Assembly: GCF_902167145.1 (NCBI RefSeq)
Contig: NW_023367371.1
Span: forward strand, 55,144-119,143
Direction: 5' to 3'
Length of the DNA: 64,000 nucleotides
From: Zea mays
Lineage: Eukaryota > Streptophyta > Magnoliopsida > Poales > Poaceae
Positions 1-12,012 of this stretch are shown piece after piece. A program made the translations under genes and the position numbers. The notes beneath the pieces were generated by a model that worked only from the letters and a program-made list of their open reading frames with translations, was not told the origin of the DNA and searched no databases. Position 1 is the stretch's first letter; every line of letters begins with the position of its first letter.

Positions 1-260
1 CCACACAACCCCCATTTTTTATGAAAATAGCCATGAGCGACCATTTTCAATAATACTAGAGGCTAACACCTACGGATTTTAGACCAAGAAATGGTCTCCA
101 CCAGAAATCCAAGAATGTGATCTATGGCAAGGAAACATATGTGGGGTGAGGTGTATGAGCCTCTAGTCGATGATCAATGGCCACACAACCCCCATTTTTT
201 ATGAAAATAGCCATGAGCGACCATTTTCAATAATACTAGAGGCTAAGACCTACAGATTTT
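1..260 (+). repeat. knob180 block, forward
   Basis: About 1.4 forward monomers open the window. Both carry the TACTAGAGG variant that is typical of the 202-bp subfamily, but lack its 22-bp duplication. The block ends inside GACCTACAGATTTT, where the sequence turns over into TCTAGTATTATTG, the reverse-strand reading of a neighbouring monomer segment. Confidence 0.85.
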
Positions 261-493
261 TCTAGTATTATTGAAAATGGTCGCTCATGGCTAATTTCAA
301 GGTCGCTCATGTCTATTTTCATAAAAAATGGGGGTTGTGTGGCCATTTATCATCGACTAGAGGCTCATAAACCTCACCCCACATATGTTTCCTTGCCATA
401 GATCACATTCTTGGATTTCTGGTGGAGACCATTTCTTGGTCAAAAATCCGTACGTGTTAGCCTTGGTATTTTTTAAAATGGTCGTTCATGGCT
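261..493 (-). repeat. knob180 block, reverse
   Basis: About 1.3 reverse monomers. The first has the 22-bp internal duplication of the 202-bp subfamily, seen as two copies of GGTCGCTCATG near 280-310. The block stops at CGTTCATGGCT and joins directly to TGGTCGATGATCAATGG, a junction found again near 48,540. Confidence 0.85.
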
Positions 494-3400
494 TGGTCGA
501 TGATCAATGGCCACACAACCCCCATTTTTTATGAAAATAGCCATGAGCGACCATTTTCAATAATACTAGAGGCTAAGACCTACGGATATTTGACCAAGAA
601 ATGGTCTCCACCAGAAATCCAAGAATGTGATCTATGGCAAGGAAACATATGTGGGGTGAGGTGTATGAGCGTCTGGTCGATGATCAATGGCCACACAACC
701 CCCATTTTTTATGAAAATAGCCATGAACGACCATTTTCAATAATACCGAAGGCTAACACCCACGATTTTTTGACCACAAAATGGTCTCCACCAGAAAAAC
801 AAGAATGTGACCTATGGCAAGGAAACATATGTGGGGTGAGGTGTACGAGGCTCTGGTGTATGATCAATGGCCACAAAACCCCCATTTTTGTCGAAAATAG
901 CCATGAACGACCATTTTCAATAATATCGAAGGCTAACACCTACGGATTTTTTACCAAGAAATGGTCTCCACCAGAAATCCAAGAATGTGATCTATGGCAA
1001 GGAAACATATGAGGGGTGAGGTGTATGAGCCTCTGGTCGATGATCAATGGCCACATAACCCCCATTTTTGTCGAAAATAGCCATGAACGACCATTTTCAA
1101 TAATACCGAAGGCTAACACCTACGGATTTTTGACCAAGAAATGGTCTCCACCAGAAATCCAAGAATGTGATCTATGGCAAGGAAACATATGTGGGGTGAG
1201 GTGTATGAGCCTCTGGTCGATGATCAATGGCCACACAACCCCCATTTTTGTCGAAAATAGCCATGAACGACCATCTTCAATAATACCGAAGGCTAACACC
1301 TACGGATTTTTGACCAAGTAATGGTCTACACCAGAAATCCAAGAATGTGATCTATGGCAAGGAAACATATGTGGGGTGAGGTGTATGAGCCTCTGGTCGA
1401 TGATCAATGGCCACACAACCCCCATTTTTGTCGAAAATAGCCATGAACGACCATTTTCAATAATATCGAAGGCTAACACCTACGGATTTTTGACCAAGAA
1501 ATGGTCTCCACCAGAAATCCAAGAATGTGATCTACGACAAGGAAACATATGTGGGGTGAGGTGTATGAGCCTCTGGTCGACGATCAATGGCCACACAACC
1601 CCCATTTTGCCGAAAATAGCCATGAATGACCATTTTCAATGACACTGACGGCTAACACCTACGGATTTTTGACCAAGAAATGGTCTCCACCATAAATCCA
1701 AGATTGTGATCTATGGCAAGAAAACATATGTGTAGTGAGGTGTATGAGCCTCTGGTTGAAGATAAATGGCCACACAACCCCCATTTTTGTCGAAAATAGC
1801 CATGAATAACCATTTTCAATAATACCGAAGGCTAACACATTCGGATTTTTGCCCAAGAAATGGTCTCCACCAGAAATCCAAGAATGTGTTCTGCGGCAAG
1901 AAAACATATGTGGGTGAGGTGTATGAGCCTCTGGTCGATGATCAATGGCCACAGAACCTCTATTTTGTAGAAAATAGCCATGAACGAAAATTTTCAATAA
2001 TACCGTAGGCTAACACATACGGATTTTTGACCAAGAAATGGTCTCCACCAGAAATCCAAGAATGTGATCTACGACAAGGAAACATATGTGGGTGAGGTGT
2101 ATGAGCCTCTAGGTCGATGATCAATGGCCACACAACCCCCATTTTGTCGAAAATAGCCATGAACGACCACGACCATTTTCAATAATACTGAAGGCTAACA
2201 CGTACGAATTTTTGACCAAGAAATGCTCTCCACTAGAAATCCAAGAATGTGATCTATGGCAAGGAAACATATGTGGGGTGAGGTGTACGAGCCTCTGGTT
2301 GATGATAAATGGCCAAACAAACCCCATTTTTTAATGCAAATAGCCATGTACGACCATTTTCAATAATACCGAAGGCTAACACCTACGGATTTTTGACCAA
2401 CAAATGGTCTCCACCAGAAATCCAAGAATGTGGTCTATGGCAAGGAAACATATGTGGGGTGAGGTGTATGAGCCTTTGGTCGATGATCAATGGCCACACA
2501 ACCCCCATTTTTGTCGAAAATAGCTATGAACGACCATTTTCAATAATACCGAAGGCTAACACCTACGGATTTTTGACCAAGAAATGGTCTCCACCAGAAA
2601 TCCAAGAATGTGATCTATAACAAGAAAACGTATGTGGGGTGAAGTGTACGAGCCTCTAGTCAATGATAAATGGCCACACAACCCCCATTTTTGTCGAAAA
2701 TAGTGATCAACGACCATTTTCAATAATACCGAAGGCTAACACGTACGAGTTTTTAACCAAGAAATGGCATGAATGACCATTTTCAATAATACCGAAGGCT
2801 AACACCTACGGATTTTTGACCAAGAAATGATCTCCACCAGAAATCCAAGAATGTGATCTATGGCAAGGAAACATATGTGGGGTGAGGTGTACGAGCCTCT
2901 GGTCGATGATCAATGGCCACACAACCCCCATTTTGCCAAAAATAGCCATGAACGACCATTTTCAATAATACCGAAGGCTAACACGTACGAGTTTTTGACC
3001 AAGAAATGGTCTCCACCAGAAATCCAAGAATGTGATCTATGGCAAGGAAACATATGTGGGGTGAGGTTTATGAGCCTCTAGTCGATGATAAATGGCCACA
3101 CAACCCCCATTTTTTATGAAAATAGCCATGAGCGACCTTGAAAATAGCCATGAGCGACCATTTTCAATAATACCGAAGGCTAACCCGTACGGATTTTTGA
3201 CCAAGAAATGGTTACCACCAGAAATCCAAGAATGTAATCTATGGCAAGGAAACATATGTGGGGTGAGGTTTATGAGCCTCTAGTCGATGATAAATGGCCA
3301 CACAATCCCCATTTTTTATGAAAATAGCCATGAGCGACCTTGAAAATAGCCATGAGCGACCATTTTCAATAATACTAGAGGCTAACACCTACGGATTTTT

Positions 3401-4821
3401 GACCAAGAAATGGTCTCCACCAGAAATCCAAGAATGTGATCTATGGCAAGGAAACATATGTGGGGTGAGGTGTACGAGCCTCTGGTCGATGATCAATGGC
3501 CACAGAACCCCCATTTTGCCGAAAATAGCCATGAACGACCATTTTCAATAATATCGAAGGCTAACACGTACGAGTTTTTGACCAAGAAATGGTCTCCACC
3601 AGAAATCCAAGAATGTGATCTATGGCAAGGAAACATATGTGGGGTGAGGTTTATGAGCCTCTAGTTCGATGATAAATGGCCGCACAACCCCCATTTTTTA
3701 TGAAAATAGCCATGAGCGACCTTGAAAATAGCCATGAGCGACCATTTTCAATAATACTAGAGGCTAACACCTACGGATTTTAGACCAAGAAATGGTCTCC
3801 ACCAGAAATCCAAGAATGTGATCTATGGCAAGGAAACATATGTGGGGTGAGGTGTATGAGCGTCTGGTCGATGATCAATGGCCACACAACCCCCATTTTG
3901 CCGAAAATAGCCATGAATGACCATTTTCAATAATACCGAAGGCTAACACGTACGAGTTTTTAACCAAGAAATGGTCTCCACCAGAAATCCAAGAATGTGA
4001 TCTATGGAAAGGAAACATATGTGGGGTGAGGTGTACGAGCCTCTGGTCGATGATCAATGGCCACAGAACCCCCATTTTGCCGAAAATAGCCATGAACGAC
4101 CATTTTCAATAATACCGAAGTATGTGGGGTGAGGTGTATGAGCCTCTGGTCGACGATCAATGGCCACACAACCCCCATTTTGCCGAAAATAGCCATGAAT
4201 GACCATTTTCAATAATACTAGAGGCTAAGACCTAAGGATTTTAGAACAAGAAATGGTCTCCACCAGAAATCCAAGAATGTGATCTATGGCAAGGAAACAT
4301 ATGTGGGGTGAGGTGTATGAGCGTCTGGTCAATGATCAATGGCCACACAACCCCCATTTTTGTCGAAAATAGCCATGAACGACCATTTTCAAAAACACCG
4401 AAGGCTAACACCTACGGATTTTTGACCAAGAAATGGTCTCCACCAGAAATCCAAGAATGTGATCTATGGCAAGGAAACATATGTGGGGTGAGGTGTATGA
4501 GCCTCTGGTCGACGATCAATGGCCACACAACCCTATTTTTTGTCGAAAATAGCCATGAACGACCATTTTCAATGACACTGAAGGCTAACACCTACGGATT
4601 TTTGACCAAGAAATGGTCTCCACCAGAAATCCAAGAATGTGATCTATGGCAAGGAAACATATGTGGAGACCATTTCTTCGGTACTATCGATGATAAATGG
4701 CCACACAACCCCCATTTTTTATGAAAATAGCCATGAGCGACCTTGAAAATAGCCATGAGCGACCATTTTCAATAATACTAGAGGCTAACACCTACGGATT
4801 TTAGACCAAGAAATGGTCTCC
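494..4821 (+). repeat. knob180 block, forward, irregular
   Basis: About 24 forward monomers, more diverged and irregular than those in the centre of the window. Visible defects include a deletion joining AAGAAATGG to CATGAATGACC near 2770, another joining ATACCGAAG to TATGTGGGG near 4121, several 1-bp losses between 1600 and 2180, and a short inverted insert at 4672-4684. Three or more 202-bp monomers lie between 3100 and 4770. The greater divergence suggests an older or less homogenised part of the array; that is inference. Confidence 0.88.
4672..4684 (-). repeat. micro-inversion in a knob180 monomer
   Basis: A forward monomer runs normally to CATATGTGG, then a few bases read as reverse-strand AGACCATTTCTT, then forward TCGATGATAAATGG resumes. 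The same composite appears on the other strand near 7035-7065 and 7935-7965, so it arose once and was copied. It is a useful marker for following block movement. Confidence 0.75.
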
Positions 4822-5479
4822 TCATCGACCAGAGGCTCATACACCTCACCCCACATATGTTTGCTTGTCGTAGATCACATTCTTGGATTTCTGGTGGAGA
4901 CCATTTCTTGGTCAAAAATCCGTAGGTGTTAGCCTTCGGTATTATTGAAAATGGTCGTTCATGGCTATTTTCGGCAAAAATGGGGGTTGTGTGGCCATTG
5001 ATCATCGACCAGAGGCTCATACACCTCACCCCACATATGTTTCCTTGCCATAGATCACATTCTTGGATTTCTGGTGGAGACCATTTCTTGGTCAAAAATC
5101 CGTAGGTGTTAGCCTTCGGTATTATTGAAAATGGTCATTCATGGCTATTTTCGACAAAAATGGGGGTTGTGTGGCCATTGATCATCGACCAGAGGCTCAT
5201 ACACCTCACCCCACATATGTTTCCTTGCCATAGATCACATTCTTGGATTTCTGGTGGAGACCATTTCTTGGTCAAAAATCCGTAGGTCTTAGCCTCTAAT
5301 ATTATTGAAAATGGTCGCTCATGGCTATTTTCATAAAAAATGGGGGTTGTGTGGCCATTTATCATCGACTAGAGGCTCATAAACCTCACCCCACATATGT
5401 TTCCTTGCCATAGATTACATTCTTGGATTTCTGGTGGAGACCATTTCTTGGTTAAAAATCAGTAGGTGTTAGCCTTCAG
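4822..5479 (-). repeat. knob180 block, reverse
   Basis: About 3.7 reverse monomers. The switch from forward occurs where GGTCTCC meets CATCGACC, within a truncated monomer. The end lies in GCCTTCAGC, where a forward AGCATCTGGTCGATG takes over, so a few bases fit both orientations. Confidence 0.85.
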
Positions 5480-5910
5480 CATCTGGTCGATGATCAATGG
5501 CCACACAACCCCCATTTTTGTCGAAAATAGCCATGAGCGACCATTTTCAATAATACCGAAGGCTAACACCTACGGATTTTTGACCAAGAAATGGTCTCCA
5601 CCAGAAATCCAAGAATGTGATCTATGGCAAGGAAACATATGTGGGGTGAGGTGTATGAGCGTCTGGTCGATGATCAATGGCCACACAACCCCCATTTTTG
5701 TCGAAAATAGCCATGAACGACCATTTTCAATAATATCGAAAGCTAACACCTACGGATTTTTGACCAACAAATGGTCTCCACTAGAAATCCAAGAATGTGG
5801 TCTATGGCAAGGAAACATATGTGGGGTGAGGTGTATGAGCCATTGGTCGATGATCAATGGCCACACAACCCCCATTTTTGTCGAAAATAGCCATGAACGA
5901 CCATTTTCAA
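5480..5910 (+). repeat. knob180 block, forward
   Basis: About 2.4 forward monomers ending in CCATTTTCAA, which joins directly to TAGATTACATTCTTGG of a reverse monomer. The exact reverse complement of this junction recurs at about 6410, so the block is the left arm of an inverted repeat. Confidence 0.85.
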
Positions 5911-6181
5911 TAGATTACATTCTTGGATTTCTGGTGGAGACCATTTCTTGGTTAAAAACTCGTACGTGTTAGCCTTCGGTATTATTGAAAATGGTCATTC
6001 ATGGCTATTTTCGGCAAAATGGGGGTTGTGTGGCCATTGATCGTCGACCAGAGGCTCATACACCTCACCCCACATATGTTTCCTTGTCGTAGATCACATT
6101 CTTGGATTTCTGGTGGAGACCATTTCTTGGTCAAAAATCCGTAGGTGTTAGCCTTCGGTATTATTGAAAATGGTCGTTCAT
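5911..6181 (-). repeat. knob180 block, reverse, palindrome centre
   Basis: About 1.5 reverse monomers forming the inner left part of the inverted repeat centred near 6161. It ends in CGTTCATG and turns directly into GATTTTTGACC of a forward monomer, with no spacer. Confidence 0.82.
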
Positions 6182-6410
6182 GATTTTTGACCAAGAAATG
6201 GTCTCCACCAGAAATCCAAGAATGTGATCTATGGCAAGGAAACATATGTGGGGTGAGGTGTATGAGCCTCTGGTCGATGATCAATGGCCACACAACCCCC
6301 ATTTTTGTCGAAAATAGTCATGAATGACCATTTTCAATAATACCGAAGGCTAACACGTACGAGTTTTTAACCAAGAAATGGTCTCCACCAGAAATCCAAG
6401 AATGTAATCT
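6182..6410 (+). repeat. knob180 block, forward, palindrome centre
   Basis: About 1.3 forward monomers, the inner right part of the inverted repeat. It ends with AATGTAATCT joined to ATTGAAAATGG, mirroring the junction at 5910. Confidence 0.82.
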
Positions 6411-8846
6411 ATTGAAAATGGTTGTTCATGGCTATTTTTGACAAAAATGGGGGTTGTGTGGCCATTGATCATCGACCAAAGGCTCATACACCTCACCCCA
6501 CATATGTTTCCTTGCCATAGACCACATTCTTGGATTTCTGGTGGAGACCATTTGTTGGTCAAAAATCCGTAGGTGTTAGCTTTCGATATTATTGAAAATG
6601 GTCGTTCATGGCTATTTTCGACAAAAATGGGGGTTGTGTGGCCATTGATCATCGACCAGAGGCTCATACACCTCATCCCACATATGTTTCCTTGCCATAG
6701 ATCACATTCTTGGATTTCTGGTGGAGACCATTTCTTGGTCAAAAATCCGTAGGTGTTAGCCTTCGGTATTATTGAAAATGGTCGTTCATGGCTATTTTCG
6801 ACAAAAATGGGGGTTGTGTGGCCATTGATCATCGACCAGACGCTCATACACCTCACCCCACATATGTTTCCTTGCCATAGATCACATTCTTGGATTTCTG
6901 GTGGAGACCATTTCTTGGTCTAAAATCCGTAGGTGTTAGCCTCTAGTATTATTGAAAATGGTCGCTCATGGCTATTTTCAAGGTCGCTCATGGCTATTTT
7001 AATAAAAAATGGGGGTTGTGTGGCCATTTATCATCGATAGTACCGAAGAAATGGTCTCCACATATGTTTCCTTGCCATAGATCACATTCTTGGATTTCTG
7101 GTGGAGACCATTTCTTGGTCAAAAATCCGTAGGTGTTAGCATTCAGTGTCATTGAAAATGGTCGTTCATGGCTATTTTCGAAAAAAATTAGGGTTGTGTG
7201 GCCATTGATCGTCGACCAGAGGCTCATACACCTCACCCCACATATGTTTCCTTGCCATAGGTCACATTCTTGGATTTCTGGTGGAGATCATTTCTTGGTC
7301 AAAAATCCGTAGGTGTTAGCCTTCGGTATTATTGAAAATGGTCGTTCATGGCTATTTTCGACAAAAATGGGGGTTGTGTGGCCATTGATCATCGACCAGA
7401 CGCTCATACACCTCACCCCACATATGTTTCCTTGCCATAGATCACATTCTTGGATTTCTGGTGGAGATCATTTCTTGGTCAAAAATCCGTAGGTGTTAGC
7501 CTTCGGTATTATTGAAAATGGTCGTTCATGGCTATTTTCGACAAAAATGGGGGTTGTGTGGCCATTGATCATCGACCAGACGCTCATACACCTCACCCCA
7601 CATATGTTTCCTTGCCATAGATCACATTCTTGGATTTCTGGTGGAGATCATTTCTTGGTCAAAAATCCGTAGGTGTTAGCCTTCGGTATTATTGAAAATG
7701 GTCGTTCATGGCTATTTTCGACAAAAATGGGGGTTGTGTGGCCATTGATCATCGACCAGACGCTCATACACCTCACCCCACATATGTTTCCTTGCCATAG
7801 ATCACATTCTTGGATTTCTGGTGGAGACCATTTCTTGGTCAAAAATTCGTAGGTCTTAGCCTCTAATATTATTGAAAATGGTCGCTCATGGCTATTTTCA
7901 TAAAAAATGGGGGTTGTGTGGCCATTTATCATCGATAGTACCGAAGAAATGGTCTCCACATATGTTTCCTTGCCATAGATCACATTCTTGGATTTCTGGT
8001 GGAGACCATTTCTTGGTCAAAAATCCGTAGGTGTTAGCCTTCAGTGTCATTGAAAATGGTCGTTCATGGCTATTTTCGACAAAAATTAGGGTTGTGTGGC
8101 CATTGATCGTCGACCAGAGGCTCATACACCTCACCCCACATATGTTTCCTTGCCATAGATCACATTCTTGGATTTCTGGTGGAGACCATTTCTTGGTCAA
8201 AAATCCGTAGGTGTTAGCCTTCGGTATTTTTGAAAATGGTCGTTCATGGCTATTTTCGACAAAAATGGGGGTTGTGTGGCCATTTATCATCGACTAGAGG
8301 CTCATACACCTCACCCCACATATGTTTCCTTGCCATAGATCACATTCTTGGATTTCTGGTGGAGACCATTTCTTGGTCAAAAATCTGTAGGTGTTAGCCT
8401 TCAGTATTATTGAAAATGGTCGTTCATGGCTATTTTCGACAAAAATGGGGGTTGTGTGGCCATTGATCTTCGACCAGACGCTCATACACCTCACCCCACA
8501 TATGTTTCCTTGCCATAGATCACATTCTTGGATTTCTCGTGGAGACCATTCTTGGTCAAAAATCCGTAGGTGTTAGCCTTCGGTATTATTGAAAATGGTC
8601 GTTCATGGCTATTTTCGACAAAAATGGGGGTTGTGTGGCCATTTATCATCTACTAGAGGCTCATAAACCTCACCCCACATATGTTTCCTTGCCATAGATC
8701 ACATTCTTGGATTTCTGGTGGAGACCATTTCTTGGTCTAAAATTCGTAGGTGTTAGCCTTCGGTATTATTGAAAATGGTCGTTCATGGCTATTTTCGACA
8801 AAATGGGGGTTGTGTGGCAATTGATCATCGACCAGACGCTCATACA
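6411..8846 (-). repeat. knob180 block, reverse, with identical monomers
   Basis: About 13.5 reverse monomers. Positions 7321-7800 repeat with an exact 180-base period and no difference that I can see, including a private GGAGATCA variant in place of GGAGACCA, which shows very recent local amplification. Two copies of the micro-inverted composite monomer lie near 7035-7065 and 7935-7965. A 202-bp monomer lies near 6960. The block ends at CATACACC, fused to CCATTTTTTATG. Confidence 0.88.
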
Positions 8847-10050
8847 CCCATTTTTTATGAAAATAGCCATGAGCGACCATTTTCAATAATACTAGAGGCT
8901 AACACCTACGGATTTTAGACCAAGAAATGGTCTCCACCAGAAATCCAAGAATGTGATCTATGGCAAGGAAACATATGTGGGGTGAGGTGTACGAGCCTCT
9001 GGTCGATGATCAATGGCCACACAACCCCCATTTTGCCGAAAATAGCCATGAACGACCATTTTCAATAATACCGAAGGCTAACACGTACGAGTTTTTAACC
9101 AAGAAATGGTCTCCACCAGAAATCCAAGAATGTGATCTATGGCAAGGAAACATATGTGGGGTGAGGTGTATGAGCCTCTGGTCGATGATCAATGGCCACA
9201 CAACCCCCATTTTTGTCGAAAATAGCCATGAACGACCATTTTCAATAATACCGAAGGCTAGCACCTACGGATTTTTGACCAAGAAATGGTCTCCACCAGA
9301 AATCCAAGAATGTGATCTATGGCAAGGAAACATATGTGGGGTGAGGTGTATGGGCCTCTAGTCGATGATAAATGGCCACACAACCCCCATTTTTGTCGAA
9401 AATAGCCATGAACGACCATTTTCAAAAATACCGAAGGCTAACACCTACGGATTTTTGACCAAGAAATGGTCTCCACCAGAAATCCAAGAATGTGATCTAT
9501 GGCAAGGAAACATATGTGGGGTGAGGTGTATGAGCCTCTGGTCGATGATCAATGGCCACACAACCCTAATTTTTGTCGAAAATAGCCATGAACGACCATT
9601 TTCAATGACACTGAAGGCTAACACCTACGGATTTTTGACCAAGAAATGGTCTCCACCAGAAATCCAAGAATGTGATCTATGGCAAGGAAACATATGTGGG
9701 GTGAGGTGTATGAGCCTCTAGTCGATGATAAATGGCCACGCAACCCCCATTTTTTATGAAAATAGCCATGAGCGACCTTAAAAATAGCCATGAGCGACCA
9801 TTTTCAATAATACTAGAGGCTAACACCTACGGATTTTAGACCAAGAAATGGTCTCCACCAGAAATCCAAGAATGTGATCTATGGTATTGTAAATGGTCAT
9901 TCTATGGCAAGGAAACATATGTGGGGTGAGGTGTACGAGCCTCTGGTCGATGATCAATGGCCACACAACCCCCATTTTGCCGAAAATAGCCATGAATGAC
10001 CATTTTCAATAATACCGAAGGCTAACACCTACGGATTTTTGACCAAGAAA
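8847..10050 (+). repeat. knob180 block, forward
   Basis: About 6.7 forward monomers. A 16-base insert, TATTGTAAATGGTCAT, sits at about 9885-9900. It is a reverse-strand monomer fragment dropped between two copies of the TCTATGG motif. The block ends at GACCAAGAAATGG, where reverse GGGGTTGTGTGG takes over through shared AAATGG. Confidence 0.86.
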
Positions 10051-11869
10051 TGGGGGTTGTGTGGCCATTGATCATCGACCAGACGCTCATACACCTCACC
10101 CCACATAAGTTTCCTTGCCATAGATCACATTCTTGGATTTCTGGTGGAGACCATTTCTTGGTCAAAAATCCGTAGGTGTTAGCCTTCGGTATTATTGTAA
10201 ATGGTCATTCATGGCTATTTTCGACAAAAATGGGGGTTGTGTGGCCATTGATCATCGACAAGAGGCTCATACACCTCACCCCACATATGTTTCCTTGCCA
10301 TAGATCACATTCTTGATTTCTGGTGGAGACCATTTCTTGGTCAAAAATCTGTAGGTCTTAGCCTCTAATATTATTGAAAATGGTCGCTCATGGCTATTTT
10401 CATAAAAAAATGGGGGTTGTGTGGCCATTTATCATCGACTAGAGGCTCATAAATCTCACCCCACATATGTTTCCTTGCCATAGATCACATTCTTGGATTT
10501 CTGGTGGAGACCATTTCTTGGTCAAAAATCTGTAGGTGTTAGCCTTCGGTATTATTGTAAATGGTCATTCATGGCTATTTTCGGCAAAATGGACCATTTC
10601 TTGGTCAAAAATCCGTAGGTGTTAGCCTTCGGTATTATTGAAAATGGTCGTTCATGGCTATTTTCGACAAAAATGGGGGTTGTGTGGCCATTGATCATCG
10701 ACCAGACGCTCATACACCTCACCCCACATATGTTTCCTTGCCATAGATCACATTCTTGGATTTCTGGTGGAGACCATTTCTTGGTCTAAAATCCGTAGGT
10801 GTTAGCCTCTAGTATTATTGAAAATGGTCGCTCATGGCTATTTTCAAGGTCGCTCATGGCTATTTTCATAAAAATGGGGGTTGTGTGGCCATTGATCATA
10901 CACTAGAGCCTCGTACACCTCACCCCACATATGTTTCCTTGCCATAGGTCACATTCTTGTTTTTCTGGTGGAGACCATTTCTTGGTCAAAAAATCGTAGG
11001 TGTTAGCCTTCGGTGTTATTGAAAATGGTCGTTCATGGCTATTTTCATAAAAAATGGGGGTTGTGTGGCCATTGATCATCGACCAGACGCTCATACACCT
11101 CACCCCACATATGTTTCCTTGCCATAGATCACATTCTTGGATTTCTGGTGGAGACCATTTCTTGGTCAAAAATCCGTAGGTGTTAGCCTTCGGTATTATT
11201 GAAAATGGTCGTTCATGGCTATTTTCGACAAAAATGGGGGTTGTGTGGCCATTGATCTTCGACCAGAGGCTCATACACCTCACCCCACATATGTTTCCTT
11301 GCCATAGATCACATTCTTGGATTTCTGGTGGAGACCATTTCTTGGTCAAAAATCCGTAGGTGTTAGCCTTCGATATTATTGAAAATGGTCGTTCATGGCT
11401 ATTTTCGACAAAAATGGGGGTTGTGTGGCCATTGATCATCGACCAGAGGCTCGTACACCTGACTACACATATGTTTCCTTGCCATAAATCACATTCTTGG
11501 ATTTCTGGTGGAGACCATTTCTTGGTTAAAAACTCGTACGTGTTAGCCTTCGGTATTATTGAAAATGGTCGTTCATGGCTATTTTCGGCAAAATGGGGGT
11601 TCTCTGGCCATTGATCATCGACCAGAGGATCGTACACCTCACCCCACATATGTTTCCTTGCCATAGATCACATTCTTGGATTTCTGGTGGAGACCATTTC
11701 TTGGTCAAAAATCCGTAGGTGTTAGCCTTTGGTATTTTTGAAAATGGTCGTTCATGGCTATTTTCATAAAAAATGGGGGTTGTGTGGCCATTGATCATCG
11801 ACCAGAGGCTCATACACCTCACCCCACATATGTTTCCTTGCCATAGATCACATTCTTGGATTTCTGGTG
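10051..11869 (-). repeat. knob180 block, reverse, up to the insertion
   Basis: About 10 reverse monomers. This block is a near copy of 27,451 onward: both share the entry junction, a truncated monomer in which GGCAAAATGG is fused to ACCATTTCTTGG (about 10,590), and a rare monomer with CTTGTTTTTCTGG (about 10,955). The block is cut at TTTCTGGTG by the retrotransposon. Confidence 0.88.
11865..11869. repeat. target site duplication, left copy
   Basis: TGGTG directly before the 5' LTR. It matches the five bases after the 3' LTR. Removing the element plus one copy restores the expected satellite reading GATTTCTGGTGGAGACC. Confidence 0.93.
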
Positions 11870-11870
11870 T

Positions 11871-11889
11871 GTAACACCCCTGGTGTTAC
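11871..11889. other. palindrome at LTR 5' terminus
   Basis: GTAACACC, a CCT loop, then GGTGTTAC: an 8-bp perfect inverted repeat starting at the second base of the LTR, repeated at 19,773-19,791. It lies where integrase must recognise the cDNA end, so it could affect end recognition or promoter-distal folding; that role is inference. Confidence 0.7.
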
Positions 11890-12012
11890 TATAACTAAAA
11901 CTTGAGCATGGCATCATGAGCATTGGCATTGCATATGTTTGACACACCTAGAGTGCATTCACTAGGCAAAAATTTCAAACAAGTTGTATTGTTTTAAGTG
12001 TTTTACAACTAG

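Larger units (their letters stand above)
5466..6856. repeat. inverted repeat (palindrome) of knob180 blocks
   Basis: The forward segment 5466-5972 and the reverse segment 6350-6856 are near-perfect reverse complements, including the same unusual chimeric junction (forward monomer cut after CCATTTTCAA and fused to reverse TAGATTACATTC). Their translations share the same aberrant C-terminal 20 or so residues, which supports common descent. Symmetry centre is near 6161. It implies an inverted duplication event, not independent flips. Confidence 0.75.
1..11869. repeat. knob180 satellite array, left part
   Basis: This stretch is wholly built of a roughly 180-bp tandem monomer that I recognise as the maize knob180 heterochromatin satellite. 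Landmarks in order on the monomer's forward strand are GGCCACACAACCCCC, then a GAAAATAGCCATGAACGACC segment, then GAAGGCTAACACCTACGG, then GACCAAGAAATGGTCTCCACC, then GGCAAGGAAACATATGTGGG. In known maize knobs this DNA is late-replicating, heavily methylated heterochromatin and can act as a neocentromere in plants carrying abnormal chromosome 10. Nothing here shows whether this knob does so. Identification rests on memory of the family consensus; the tandem period and monomer landmarks are directly visible. Orientation blocks are listed separately, with + meaning that GGCCACACAACCCCC reads on the given strand. Confidence 0.95.

Noticed and set aside
1..11869. Regularly spaced repeats as a CRISPR array
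   Set aside because: The repeat unit is a continuous 180-bp monomer with no unique spacers, in a plant context with an LTR retrotransposon.
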